Shown: piece after piece, positions 31,352-40,517 of the stretch
How the letters are laid out: every line of letters begins with the position of its first letter
How positions within the stretch are numbered: position 1 is the stretch's first letter
Origin: Treponema sp.
GTDB lineage: Bacteria > Spirochaetota > Spirochaetia > Treponematales > Treponemataceae
Reading direction: 5' to 3'
NCBI GenBank assembly: GCA_016281495.1
Contig: JAEEIU010000018.1
Location: 1 to 64,000 of the forward strand
Length of the DNA: 64,000 nucleotides
Notes under the pieces: generated by a model
Told to the model about the DNA's origin: nothing
The model's database searches: none
Seen by the model: only the letters and a program-made list of their open reading frames with translations
Program-made: the position numbers and the translations under genes

Positions 31352-32824
31352 ATGGAATATTTGCTTTACAAGAAAAACATTCCCATCCTCCAGTTTGAAG
31401 AAGACGATGCGCATTACATCACCGCCATAAAAAAGGTGTTCAATGTGCTTCATCTTCCGCCCCATCTTTTTACCGACGGCAAAGCTTCTGCCGAAAACGA
31501 ATATGGCCTCTGTCAAAAACTTGAAGATTTCTTCAACTACCGGATAATTCCCTATTACCGCAGGGGCTTTAGGGAAATGCTTGAGGAACTTGAAATTCAT
31601 TCAGGGGAGGAGCTTGCAAAAAAAAGCTTTTACCTGAGTCTTTCGGATCAGTATTGGGTGTGCCCGCTTGATCAGTTTGGAAAAATCTGGTGGGAGGACA
31701 TTAACTTCTTTGCCAACGAATATGACAGTGCAATCGGACTCAGGCTCATGACGGCATCTGGTGCGCTCAACAAAAATTCCTCTTCATATTCTCCGGACAC
31801 CACGACAGGAGGAGAACTTCCCAAACGCTGGATACGCAGGGATGGCATGAACTATCTTGAAAAGGCCGGTACAGGAACCGAACAGCAGGAACCTTTAAAC
31901 GAAGTACTCGCAAGTGAAATATGCCGCCGCCTCAAAATAGCGCATGTTCCGTATGAGCTGGAAATCCGTGACGAAAACTATTATTGCATTTGCCCTGACA
32001 TCGTGGATCAGAATACGGAAATGGTTCCCCTTGATTCAATCTATCAGGACATTCATCTAAAAGATGGAGTAAAATATGAGTTTGCAAAACTTGTGGAGCG
32101 ATGCGATGCCCTTGGAATCCCAAACGCAGAACAGGACCTGCTAAAAATATTCCTGCTGGATTATATAATCGCAAACGTGGACAGACATTCCTATAACATC
32201 AGCTTCCTGCGCAATTCAGACACTCTGGAGTGGATTGGCGTTGCCCCGGTTTATGACTCAGGAAAATCAATGTTCATCAACAAGCTGGACTTTGAGATAG
32301 AGGCGACATCCTCGTTCAGAATTGGAGCCAAACCGTTTGAAGAAACTCAGGCCGAACAGTTTAAAAATCTCCCCATGGAAAAGATTGCACATCTTGTTGA
32401 TTTTTCTTTGCTAAAGGACATTGCAAAATGGTACAAAAGTTTTCTTGCTCCGTTACGCCGTTTGTCCGATGCAAAAAAAGCCGCCCTGGTAAACGCACTT
32501 GAAGAGCGCATAAATGAGGCAAAGATTCTGCTGGCTCAAAAGCAAAAGGAAAAACAATATTCACTTAAACATGACGGGCCGTTATATGTCGGAGGATATG
32601 AACTGGGGTCAGATCAAAAAACAGTACGCAAGTCAAAACCAAAGTCCGCGGAAATAGTCTACGCATCTCTTGTACAGGACCCCACCCAAACAAAGGAAAT
32701 CCTTTCCGAACGTCTGGGCCTCTCGCGTGCAACCATAACCCGTGCCCTTCAAAAACTCCGTGAAGAAGGCAAAATACTCCGCAATGGTTCCAACAAAACA
32801 GGACGCTGGGAGATTGTGGGGTAA
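31352..32824 (+). CDS. HipA-like kinase domain protein with C-terminal winged HTH
   Basis: IIANVDRHSYNISF and VAPVYDSGKSMF match HipA catalytic/DxG-type motifs; C-term TKEILSERLGLSRATITRALQKLREEGKILRNGSNKTGRWEI. Confidence 0.8.
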   Translation: MEYLLYKKNIPILQFEEDDAHYITAIKKVFNVLHLPPHLFTDGKASAENEYGLCQKLEDFFNYRIIPYYRRGFREMLEELEIHSGEELAKKSFYLSLSDQYWVCPLDQFGKIWWEDINFFANEYDSAIGLRLMTASGALNKNSSSYSPDTTTGGELPKRWIRRDGMNYLEKAGTGTEQQEPLNEVLASEICRRLKIAHVPYELEIRDENYYCICPDIVDQNTEMVPLDSIYQDIHLKDGVKYEFAKLVERCDALGIPNAEQDLLKIFLLDYIIANVDRHSYNISFLRNSDTLEWIGVAPVYDSGKSMFINKLDFEIEATSSFRIGAKPFEETQAEQFKNLPMEKIAHLVDFSLLKDIAKWYKSFLAPLRRLSDAKKAALVNALEERINEAKILLAQKQKEKQYSLKHDGPLYVGGYELGSDQKTVRKSKPKSAEIVYASLVQDPTQTKEILSERLGLSRATITRALQKLREEGKILRNGSNKTGRWEIVG

Positions 32825-32901
32825 ATCCTCTTATGGTAAAACAAATAGACCTTTTGAAGTGTCTGTGTTATAATTTTAAAATATAAACCTTGGAGGTGTT
32901 T

Positions 32902-34557
32902 ATGAAAAAAGTTTTGTTTGTGCCGGCACTCATTTTGTGTCTGTTTGTTTCTTGTAAGAAGAATGAGGTTGCGGAAAAGCAGGTGGATGAATCTCCCGCT
33001 CAGATTGTGGAGCCTGTTCAGGCAAGTGCTGAATTGACACAGGAAGAAAAAGACGCGCAAAAAGTTGATCAGATATTGAACGACCCCAACCTGACTGTAT
33101 ATCAAAAAATTGAATCCCTAGGTTATCAGGTAATGGACATGCTAAAGTTCAATTACCGAAAGGAATCTGATGACCTCGTATCATGGCGTGAAAGGGAAGT
33201 CAAATATGACATGAACGACAAAAAAGTTTCAAAGGAAAAACTTATGTCTACTGTCTGGACATTGAACAAAGATGTAGCTGATTCTGTTGTTCTTGTTTTT
33301 TATTCAGATGACTTTTTTGCAATCGGTGACGAAACGTCTGGACCTTCTGCATTCGGTAAATATGATACGGATGGTGGTGTCCTGACTCTTAAATCTTGCA
33401 GTTATGATCCGAGCATAGGCTTTTACAATAAAATCTTTGCCAAGGATGAAGTAATCTGCCGGCTTAACTATACGACCAGGGATTATTATTATGGTAATGA
33501 GCTTCTTTTAAATGGTGTGAAATTTTTCCCTGAAGGTTCTCAAGCTCAAAAGGAAAACGGTGTGTATGCTGATCTTGAAGGATATACGGTTGACGTAATA
33601 AAATCCATGAAAGTGATGAGCGGGAATGTAAAGTTTCATACCAAGCCATCTGCTGATTCAAAAACACAAAACGTAGAAATGTATTCGGAAATGTTCCCCG
33701 AAAAACCTGAGGCTAAAACAGATATGCTTAAACGTGGAACAGTCATCACCACTTATGGATTAATGCACGTCTCTGAAATGATAGATGGAGTACAAGGTCG
33801 ATGGTATTATGTTTCCGTACCCAAAAATGATGGTGAGCAGTACGGCTGGATTTTCGGCGCTTATTTTGTAGATTACGATGCGGCAAGGCAGGTTGAATAT
33901 AAAGAGATTTTGAATGCCGAATTCAATTCATCGCTAAAAGAAGGTTATGATCCATTTGCAAACAAACGCAAATTGGATTTGTCTGATTCCTCAAAGTATA
34001 AAGTACATGACATAGGCCTGTTCATGTTTTTTTCTTACGATGGATTTAACACTAAAGTGTATGATTCGCCTGAGTTGAAAAATGAAATATATACTCTCCA
34101 AAAATGTGATGAAGTAAACTTTACGCGCTATGTCACGGTTATTGCAAGCGGAAAGACGAGTGTTGAAATGGAGACAACTTCCGGTCAATACGGTTTTATA
34201 GAGATGGGAAATCCATATAAAGATGGTCAGTTTGAACATGTTGAAACACTTTCTGTGGATGGAAAAGATGTTGAAGTTCTGACGCTGGATGGATCTTTTG
34301 AAGTGTCTGATGGTATATTCATAAAATCACTGCCCTCGGAAAAATCAGAAAACCTGCATGAAATTACACATGAAGAAGGGGGCCGTTATCATAAAACTTC
34401 TGCAATCACTGCTGACTACAAGTGGGTAAAAATTACTATAGACGAGTGGACAGGATGGGTTCCCGCAGATTCATTGAGCGTAGATAGGGGTGGTCCTATA
34501 ATTGACACTCCGATAAACATGATAGAATGGGAACTTGAAGGGTGTAATCTGATATAG
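32902..34557 (+). CDS. lipoprotein with SH3-like segment
   Basis: MKKVLFVPALILCLFVSCKK lipobox; VKFHTKPSADSK...RGTVITTYG...GRWYYVSVPKNDGEQYGWIFGAYF. Confidence 0.7.
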   Translation: MKKVLFVPALILCLFVSCKKNEVAEKQVDESPAQIVEPVQASAELTQEEKDAQKVDQILNDPNLTVYQKIESLGYQVMDMLKFNYRKESDDLVSWREREVKYDMNDKKVSKEKLMSTVWTLNKDVADSVVLVFYSDDFFAIGDETSGPSAFGKYDTDGGVLTLKSCSYDPSIGFYNKIFAKDEVICRLNYTTRDYYYGNELLLNGVKFFPEGSQAQKENGVYADLEGYTVDVIKSMKVMSGNVKFHTKPSADSKTQNVEMYSEMFPEKPEAKTDMLKRGTVITTYGLMHVSEMIDGVQGRWYYVSVPKNDGEQYGWIFGAYFVDYDAARQVEYKEILNAEFNSSLKEGYDPFANKRKLDLSDSSKYKVHDIGLFMFFSYDGFNTKVYDSPELKNEIYTLQKCDEVNFTRYVTVIASGKTSVEMETTSGQYGFIEMGNPYKDGQFEHVETLSVDGKDVEVLTLDGSFEVSDGIFIKSLPSEKSENLHEITHEEGGRYHKTSAITADYKWVKITIDEWTGWVPADSLSVDRGGPIIDTPINMIEWELEGCNLI

Positions 34558-34596
34558 AAAAAGTGCTGGAAAACTGAAAAAATAGTGGATTTTTTT

Positions 34597-34622
34597 ATAC
34601 TAGTATGCTAGAATACTAGTAG
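34597..34622. promoter_or_regulatory. double GntR operator upstream of uxuB
   Basis: ATACTAGTATGCTAGAATACTAGTAG: two ATACTAGTA cores 16 bp apart. Confidence 0.7.
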
Positions 34623-34649
34623 GAGAATTTCTGTTATTAGAGGTTGATT

Positions 34650-36260
34650 ATGAAACTTACAGTTGAAGGAATAAAGGACACATCTGATTGGAAGGCCAAG
34701 GGATATTCGCTTCCTGAGTTTGACAGGGAAAAGGTCATGGAGGCTACCAAGGCCAACCCGTTCTGGATTCACTTTGGTGCGGGAAACATTTTCCGTGCGT
34801 TCCAGGCGAATGTTGTTCAGGAACTTTTGAACAAAGGTGTGCTTGACCGTGGTCTTGTGGTTGCAGAAGGATATGACTACGAGATAATCGAAAAGATGTA
34901 CCGTCCCCACGACAACATCGGTGCTCTTGTTACCTTGAAATCAAACGGATCGGTTGAAAAAACTGTGGTCGCTTCGATTATGGAATCGTTGGCTGCCGAC
35001 AGTGCAAACAAAAATGACTGGAACAGGTTGTGTGAGATATTCCGTTCTCCTTCACTTCAGATGGTTACGTTCACAATCACCGAGAAAGGCTATCTCTTAA
35101 AGAATGCAAGCGGAGTGTTCATGCCGGGTGTGGAAGATGATTTTGCTTCGGGTCCTGTTTCGCCAAAGAGTTACATCGGCAAGGTTGTGAGCCTGCTTCA
35201 TGAACGTTATTCAAATAGTACGCTTCCAATCGCAATGGTAAGCATGGACAATTGTTCCCACAACGGAGACAAGCTCAAGGCCGCGGTGACAGAGTTTGCA
35301 TCTGAATGGGAAAAACGTGGCGTGTGCAAGGTTGGATTCCTTGACTATGTGAACGACCGCAGCAAGGTGACATTCCCATGGACGATGATAGATAAGATTA
35401 CTCCACGTCCTGATTCAAAAATAGAAAAGATTCTTTCTGACGATGGCATAGAGCAGCTTGAACCAGTAATCACAAGCAAGAAAACTTATGTTGCTCCATT
35501 TGTAAATGCAGAGGAATGCCAGTATCTTGTTATAGAAGACGCATTTCCCAACGGCCGTCCTGAACTAGAAAAAGCCGGACTATATTTTACCAATCGTGAA
35601 ACCGTGGACAAGGTGGAAAAGATGAAGGTATGCACATGCCTTAATCCACTTCATACATTCCTTGCTGTTAGCGGATGTCTTTTGGGCTACACCCTGATTG
35701 CCGATGAAATGAAGGATGCTGATTTGCTCCGTCTTGTAAAACGCCTTGGCTATGACGAGGGGCTTCCTGTTGTCGTGGATCCAGGAATCATCAAGCCGCG
35801 TGATTTTATTGACGAGGTAGTGAATGTGCGAATCCCCAATCCGTTCATGCCGGATACTCCACAGAGGATTGCCTGTGACACTTCTCAAAAACTTAGCATC
35901 CGTTTTGGCGAGACAATCAAGAGGTATATGGAGCGTTCAGACTTGTCCCTTGAAAACTTGAAGGTGATTCCAATGGTGTTTGCACTGTGGCTCCGTTATC
36001 TTATGGCAGTTGATGATAATGGAAATGCCTTTGAGCTCAGTCCCGATCCGCTTTTGGATGATGTGCGAAAATATGTAGCCGATGTAAAGCTTGGAGGAGA
36101 GGCAGAGTCTGCATGTAAGGCGGTTGAACCCCTGCTTCATCGTGCGGAAATATTCGGTGTGGACCTCGGTGAATGTGGCCTTGAGCAAAAAGTAAAGGAA
36201 TACTTTGCATTGTTGATTGCCTCAAAGGGTGCCGTCCGTTCAGCAATAAAGAATCTTTAG
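34650..36260 (+). CDS. uxuB: mannitol dehydrogenase family protein / fructuronate reductase
   Basis: FWIHFGAGNIFRAFQANVVQELL ... VCTCLNPLHTFLAVSGCLLGY. Confidence 0.85.
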   Translation: MKLTVEGIKDTSDWKAKGYSLPEFDREKVMEATKANPFWIHFGAGNIFRAFQANVVQELLNKGVLDRGLVVAEGYDYEIIEKMYRPHDNIGALVTLKSNGSVEKTVVASIMESLAADSANKNDWNRLCEIFRSPSLQMVTFTITEKGYLLKNASGVFMPGVEDDFASGPVSPKSYIGKVVSLLHERYSNSTLPIAMVSMDNCSHNGDKLKAAVTEFASEWEKRGVCKVGFLDYVNDRSKVTFPWTMIDKITPRPDSKIEKILSDDGIEQLEPVITSKKTYVAPFVNAEECQYLVIEDAFPNGRPELEKAGLYFTNRETVDKVEKMKVCTCLNPLHTFLAVSGCLLGYTLIADEMKDADLLRLVKRLGYDEGLPVVVDPGIIKPRDFIDEVVNVRIPNPFMPDTPQRIACDTSQKLSIRFGETIKRYMERSDLSLENLKVIPMVFALWLRYLMAVDDNGNAFELSPDPLLDDVRKYVADVKLGGEAESACKAVEPLLHRAEIFGVDLGECGLEQKVKEYFALLIASKGAVRSAIKNL

Positions 36261-36271
36261 GCGACTTGTAA

Positions 36272-37054
36272 ATGGCTGAGGAAAAAATTACTCAAGTATA
36301 TGAAGCATTAAAAAATCTTGAGGAAATGCTCTGTAAGGAAAATCCAAAAGCCAAACTAAAATTCTCACCGTTGATGACTGCTGTGGGTATAGGGGCTGTG
36401 GATGTGGTAGAAAAACTCATTGCATCCGGTGCCGATGTAAGCGAAAAAATGTCAAACGGAATTACAGCTCTTCATGTTGCCAGCGTAAAGGGTGATGCGG
36501 ATATGGTGCGGCTCCTTTTGAAACATGGCGCAAATGTCAACATGACCAATGACAACGGTTTTTCTCCCCTCAGCTATGCAATCGTCATGAAAAGGGATGA
36601 AGTAACGGATATTCTCACCAAGGCCGGTGCAAATCTGAATATCCCGATTGCAACAAAAGTCAACGGAGAGAAAATCACATTCAATCAAAAACTCAATGAA
36701 TATATTTCACAGTTTACGCTGCAGGGTAGGGGAAAGCCGTCTGCAATCTACAAGGCCACGGAAATCTACAATGGACATTTTGCCATGAGCAAGCAGACCT
36801 TTTCTAAAATACGGAATGAAAGGGGAGAAAACTATCATCCGGAAAAGAAAAATGTCTTCCTCCTCGCAATAGGAATGCACCTTACGCTTTTGCAGACCGA
36901 AGACCTTCTTTCCAGTGCCGGGTATGCCTTTGATTCCTCAAGCAAATTCGACATGGTGGTAAAACGTTTTGTCGAAGAACGCAACTTCAACATGGGAAAA
37001 CTCGAAGAAACCCTCTACAATGAAGTCGGAGAAACTTTCTGCAAATATAATTAA
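36272..37054 (+). CDS. ankyrin repeat protein with C-terminal HTH-like domain (copy 1)
   Basis: NGITALHVASVKGDADMVRLLLKHGANVNMTNDNGFSPLSYA; C-term KQTFSKIRNERGENYHPEKKNVFLLAIGMHLTLLQTEDLLSSAGYAFD. Confidence 0.8.
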   Translation: MAEEKITQVYEALKNLEEMLCKENPKAKLKFSPLMTAVGIGAVDVVEKLIASGADVSEKMSNGITALHVASVKGDADMVRLLLKHGANVNMTNDNGFSPLSYAIVMKRDEVTDILTKAGANLNIPIATKVNGEKITFNQKLNEYISQFTLQGRGKPSAIYKATEIYNGHFAMSKQTFSKIRNERGENYHPEKKNVFLLAIGMHLTLLQTEDLLSSAGYAFDSSSKFDMVVKRFVEERNFNMGKLEETLYNEVGETFCKYN

Positions 37055-37055
37055 A

Positions 37056-37074
37056 AGTCGCCTGGTATGCGACT
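37056..37074. repeat. AGTCGCC-hairpin (copy downstream of ankyrin gene 1)
   Basis: AGTCGCctggtatGCGACT. Confidence 0.5.
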
Positions 37075-37110
37075 AAAAACCTGAATAAATGGATTACAAT
37101 TTTCTCTAGT

Positions 37111-37944
37111 ATGTCAGGACTAGAGAAGTTTTTTGAGCTGTCTGTCATTGGTGAACTTGTAACCAAAAAAGGCATGTTCAGTAATATACAAAAATTTGAT
37201 TTCCTTTCCCAATGCTCACCACTTGTGATTGCGATTGTAAAGGATGATCCAAAGATGGTAAGTGTGCATCTTGAAGCAGGGGCAGATCCAAATGAATGTG
37301 ATGATGACGGATTTACTCCCCTGATGGCCGCTGCAATTTTTTCAAGAAAGGAAATCATTAAGCTTTTACTTGATTGCGGTGCTGATGTAAACGCAAAGAC
37401 TAAAGACGGACACACGGCTCTTGTATATGCCAGTTTCTTTTCCGACAGTGAATGTGTGAAAATGCTGGTCGATGCAGGGGCAGACTTGAGTACTCCCCGA
37501 TTCAGGCATGACAATTCAATTAAAACATTTCCTGAGGCCCTTAGCTTTTACATGAGGGAATACACTGAACAAACCAGACAGGACATTTCAAGCATCTACA
37601 AGAATACCGAGATTTCTGAAAAGAGTTATGCACTTACCAAACAGACCTTTTCAAAAATCAACAGGAACATCAACAGCAATAAAAAACAAAATTACCATCC
37701 CAAGAAAAATACAATACTGCTTCTGGCCTTTGGAATGAGGCTTAATCTTGAGCAAACTGAAGACTTGCTTTTGAGCGCCGGATACAGCCTGGACGAAAAC
37801 AGCCGCTTCGACATGATTGTCCGCAAATCCATAGAAGAAAAAAAATATGACCTGGGAAAAATCAACGACATCCTCTTTAAGGAAACTGGACGGACAGTCT
37901 TCAGATTCTGGGAAAAGGATGATGGGAGAGAAGTTGATGAATGA
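37111..37944 (+). CDS. ankyrin repeat protein with C-terminal HTH-like domain (copy 2)
   Basis: DDGFTPLMAAAIFSRKEIIKLLLDCGADVNAKTKDGHTALVYA; paralogous C-term NYHPKKNTILLLAFGMRLNLEQTEDLLLSAGYSLD. Confidence 0.8.
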   Translation: MSGLEKFFELSVIGELVTKKGMFSNIQKFDFLSQCSPLVIAIVKDDPKMVSVHLEAGADPNECDDDGFTPLMAAAIFSRKEIIKLLLDCGADVNAKTKDGHTALVYASFFSDSECVKMLVDAGADLSTPRFRHDNSIKTFPEALSFYMREYTEQTRQDISSIYKNTEISEKSYALTKQTFSKINRNINSNKKQNYHPKKNTILLLAFGMRLNLEQTEDLLLSAGYSLDENSRFDMIVRKSIEEKKYDLGKINDILFKETGRTVFRFWEKDDGREVDE

Positions 37945-37993
37945 CAAGAAGGGTAGCCTTGCAGTCGCCTTGAGGTAAACGGAAAGATAAAAA

Positions 37994-38010
37994 GTCGCCT
38001 GTTAAGCGAC
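37994..38010. repeat. AGTCGCC-hairpin (copy downstream of ankyrin gene 2)
   Basis: GTCGCctgttaaGCGAC. Confidence 0.5.
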
Positions 38011-38079
38011 CAATTGTTTTTATAATAGATGTATTATTTATGTAAACTTATAAAATAATACAATCAAAGGAGGATTGTT

Positions 38080-38496
38080 ATGAAAATGAGAAATAAGGTA
38101 ATTTCGGTTTGTGCTTTACTTTTGTTGTTGGTTCACAGTGGTGCGATGGCAGAGGTTCACGCTTATCTCTACAATTTACATGCAGAAGCAAAATATGTGG
38201 GTAAAAATGTAAGTAATGAACAGATGGATGAGGCGGTTGCGAAAGAGGTTAAAAGTGGTATGCCAGGATGGACCTATAATGGTAAGGTTGGAAAACTATC
38301 TAAAGCAGAAAAAGAGATATTTGAAAGGGCTTTGTGCCAGTATGATTTGTCTTCTGGTGATGTGTATCTGGTAGTGATATTTCTGAATAATTATACACAA
38401 GCGTATAGGGTTTATGTAAGGATTAATTCGGTAAAAAGTGATGGCGGATTCAATTATTATTATTCTGAAATAACATCATGGAATAAGAATTATTGA
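38080..38496 (+). CDS. small secreted hypothetical protein
   Basis: Signal peptide MKMRNKVISVCALLLLLVHSGAMA; RBS AAAGGAGG. Confidence 0.65.
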   Translation: MKMRNKVISVCALLLLLVHSGAMAEVHAYLYNLHAEAKYVGKNVSNEQMDEAVAKEVKSGMPGWTYNGKVGKLSKAEKEIFERALCQYDLSSGDVYLVVIFLNNYTQAYRVYVRINSVKSDGGFNYYYSEITSWNKNY

Positions 38497-38579
38497 TATA
38501 AATGAACAAAGTATTTCTTTGTGAAAACAATATATCAATGATTTATTCATGTTGGATGAAAAGGATGGAGGTAATGGAA

Positions 38580-39005
38580 ATGAAAAAGATTTGTTTGGTT
38601 GTGATGGCGGTATTGTCTGTTCTTCTGGTAAGTTGTATTACTTTTTCTCAGAAGAGTATATGGGTTTCAAATGATAAAATTAATTTGGATATTCTGAAAA
38701 GCGATCAACGAAAGATACGCGAGAATAGTGGTGAAATTAAGACATGGAATTGCTATAAGCTTTCGAAACAAGATTTTGATAAACTTTGGAATTCTTCTCC
38801 AAAAGTGACGATTTATCGAGGGGTGGAATGGTATCCATTTGATCCAGAAGAAGAATTTATTGAAAGTTATAATTCTTCAATACAAAAATTAATGCTCCAA
38901 TATGATGTTTTATGTAGTGACTTAGAAAAGTACGATGATGGTGATGGGTATTTTTACTTTACATTTGTTGTTAATAGGAAAACAGGACAAGTGAGAGTAT
39001 ATTAA
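38580..39005 (+). CDS. small lipoprotein
   Basis: MKKICLVVMAVLSVLLVSC lipobox within ORF 38502..39005. Confidence 0.65.
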   Translation: MKKICLVVMAVLSVLLVSCITFSQKSIWVSNDKINLDILKSDQRKIRENSGEIKTWNCYKLSKQDFDKLWNSSPKVTIYRGVEWYPFDPEEEFIESYNSSIQKLMLQYDVLCSDLEKYDDGDGYFYFTFVVNRKTGQVRVY

Positions 39006-39039
39006 TATGAGAAAATTGTTTGTTTATAGAAAGGCTTGA

Positions 39040-40365
39040 TTGAGTTATGGAAAGGAGATGCAAGCAAATATGAATGATAATATGAAAACAATAAAGAAAA
39101 TCATTATTGTGGCGTTTATGGCAATATGCTGTTCATTGGCTTTTGCGGATGCATTTACTGATGCTGTACAAGATTTGGGAGTATATGCGGCTTGTGTTGG
39201 AACTTATTCTGCAAGTGAAGCTGGTGGAGGATGGTATGATGATCCTCATGATTATTATAGGCCTCAAGATGTGGCAGCCAGACTTGCTAATGAATCAGGA
39301 GATAAGACAAAAACCAATACGTTTTATGGAATTTGTTTTAACTATGCAGAAGCAGCATTTGAATATGTAAATAGATATGTAACATGGTATCAATCTAAGG
39401 GAATGTATGAGCGTCAGTTTTGGATTGCTGGTGTACAACAGAATCCTAATCAACTTGAACTTATGAGCCTTGGAGATAAAAACAATTATAGCCGCATGCA
39501 GAATGGGGTTCCCGTGAAGACATATTCAACAAGTTTAAGGGATGTAAAAACTCATGGAGGAGCAACTTATCATGCATGGATTTGGATTGAGCGTGAAGAT
39601 GGCGTTTGGTTTTGGGTTGATCCTACTTGGACTGATAATCTTGGTTATGTTGTTTATGGTTATGTTAATAATGGTGTGGAAATCCAATGTCGTCCTGATA
39701 AATGGTATTGCCAGGTTTATCCAAGTTCATTAGACAGTCTTCCTCTTCCTCCTGCGATGGGTCCAAAAAAAGCACCTAGTAAGACAGCCAATTCAACAAA
39801 TAGATCAGAAACAATCAACGATGCTGCCACAGATTTGATTGTAAAAGCCATACTTGAACCTGTCGATAAGGGCTTAAGAGATACGTTTATCAATGTTGAT
39901 TACAGTCTTATGGATTCATATTGGGGATTGATTTTTTCTACGGATTTTCCGTTTTCTGCTATTTCGGATGGGGGCATAAAACCGAATAAAATGGGATATG
40001 GTCTTGATCTGTTTTATTTTGTAGAAAATGGGGCAGTCATAACTGGTCTTGAATATCTCATAAACCGTCAAAATGAAAATAACATGCATTCTTTGATTCT
40101 GGATATTGATTTTACAAGAAGATTCACAGGCAATATTGCATGGTACCTCGGTGGTGGAGTAGGTTTGCGTTTTGATTTTTCAAATGATACATGGCTTCCT
40201 CGAGAGCAAGAAGGGCTTGTAGGTCATTCATGGTTTGCCTGGGAGGTGGAGACGGGCCTTGTATTAAACTTCTATAACTTTTTTTCAAAGCTTGGAGTCT
40301 CATATAACAATGTAATTGGATTTTCTGCATCTGTGGGAGTCGGACTTGCGATAGAGTCGTATTGA
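39040..40365 (+). CDS. secreted protein with transglutaminase-like N-terminal region and C-terminal beta-barrel-like region
   Basis: Signal peptide; GICFNYAEAAFEY ... HAWIWIEREDGVWFWVDPTW (Cys/His/Asp); alternating beta-rich C-terminus. Confidence 0.6.
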   Translation: MSYGKEMQANMNDNMKTIKKIIIVAFMAICCSLAFADAFTDAVQDLGVYAACVGTYSASEAGGGWYDDPHDYYRPQDVAARLANESGDKTKTNTFYGICFNYAEAAFEYVNRYVTWYQSKGMYERQFWIAGVQQNPNQLELMSLGDKNNYSRMQNGVPVKTYSTSLRDVKTHGGATYHAWIWIEREDGVWFWVDPTWTDNLGYVVYGYVNNGVEIQCRPDKWYCQVYPSSLDSLPLPPAMGPKKAPSKTANSTNRSETINDAATDLIVKAILEPVDKGLRDTFINVDYSLMDSYWGLIFSTDFPFSAISDGGIKPNKMGYGLDLFYFVENGAVITGLEYLINRQNENNMHSLILDIDFTRRFTGNIAWYLGGGVGLRFDFSNDTWLPREQEGLVGHSWFAWEVETGLVLNFYNFFSKLGVSYNNVIGFSASVGVGLAIESY

Positions 40366-40517
40366 AACCCGTCGCCGCATAAGGGACTAACATCTGAAAA
40401 TTGAATGTTATATTTTTCTCAATTACATGAATCACAGGTCAAATACTTTTTATGTAAAACCCCTTAGGCAGCTGCAATCACCTTGAGTGAATGATTGGCT
40501 TGTGATAGAATAAAACC

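Noticed and set aside
36987-37514. 175-aa minus-strand ORF
   Set aside because: Antisense to both ankyrin genes; composition consistent with shadow ORF
36259-40480. Integron attC sites
   Set aside because: Recurring AGTCGCC hairpins are suggestive, but I see no R'/R'' GTTRRRY consensus and no integrase; kept only as a cassette-boundary hypothesis
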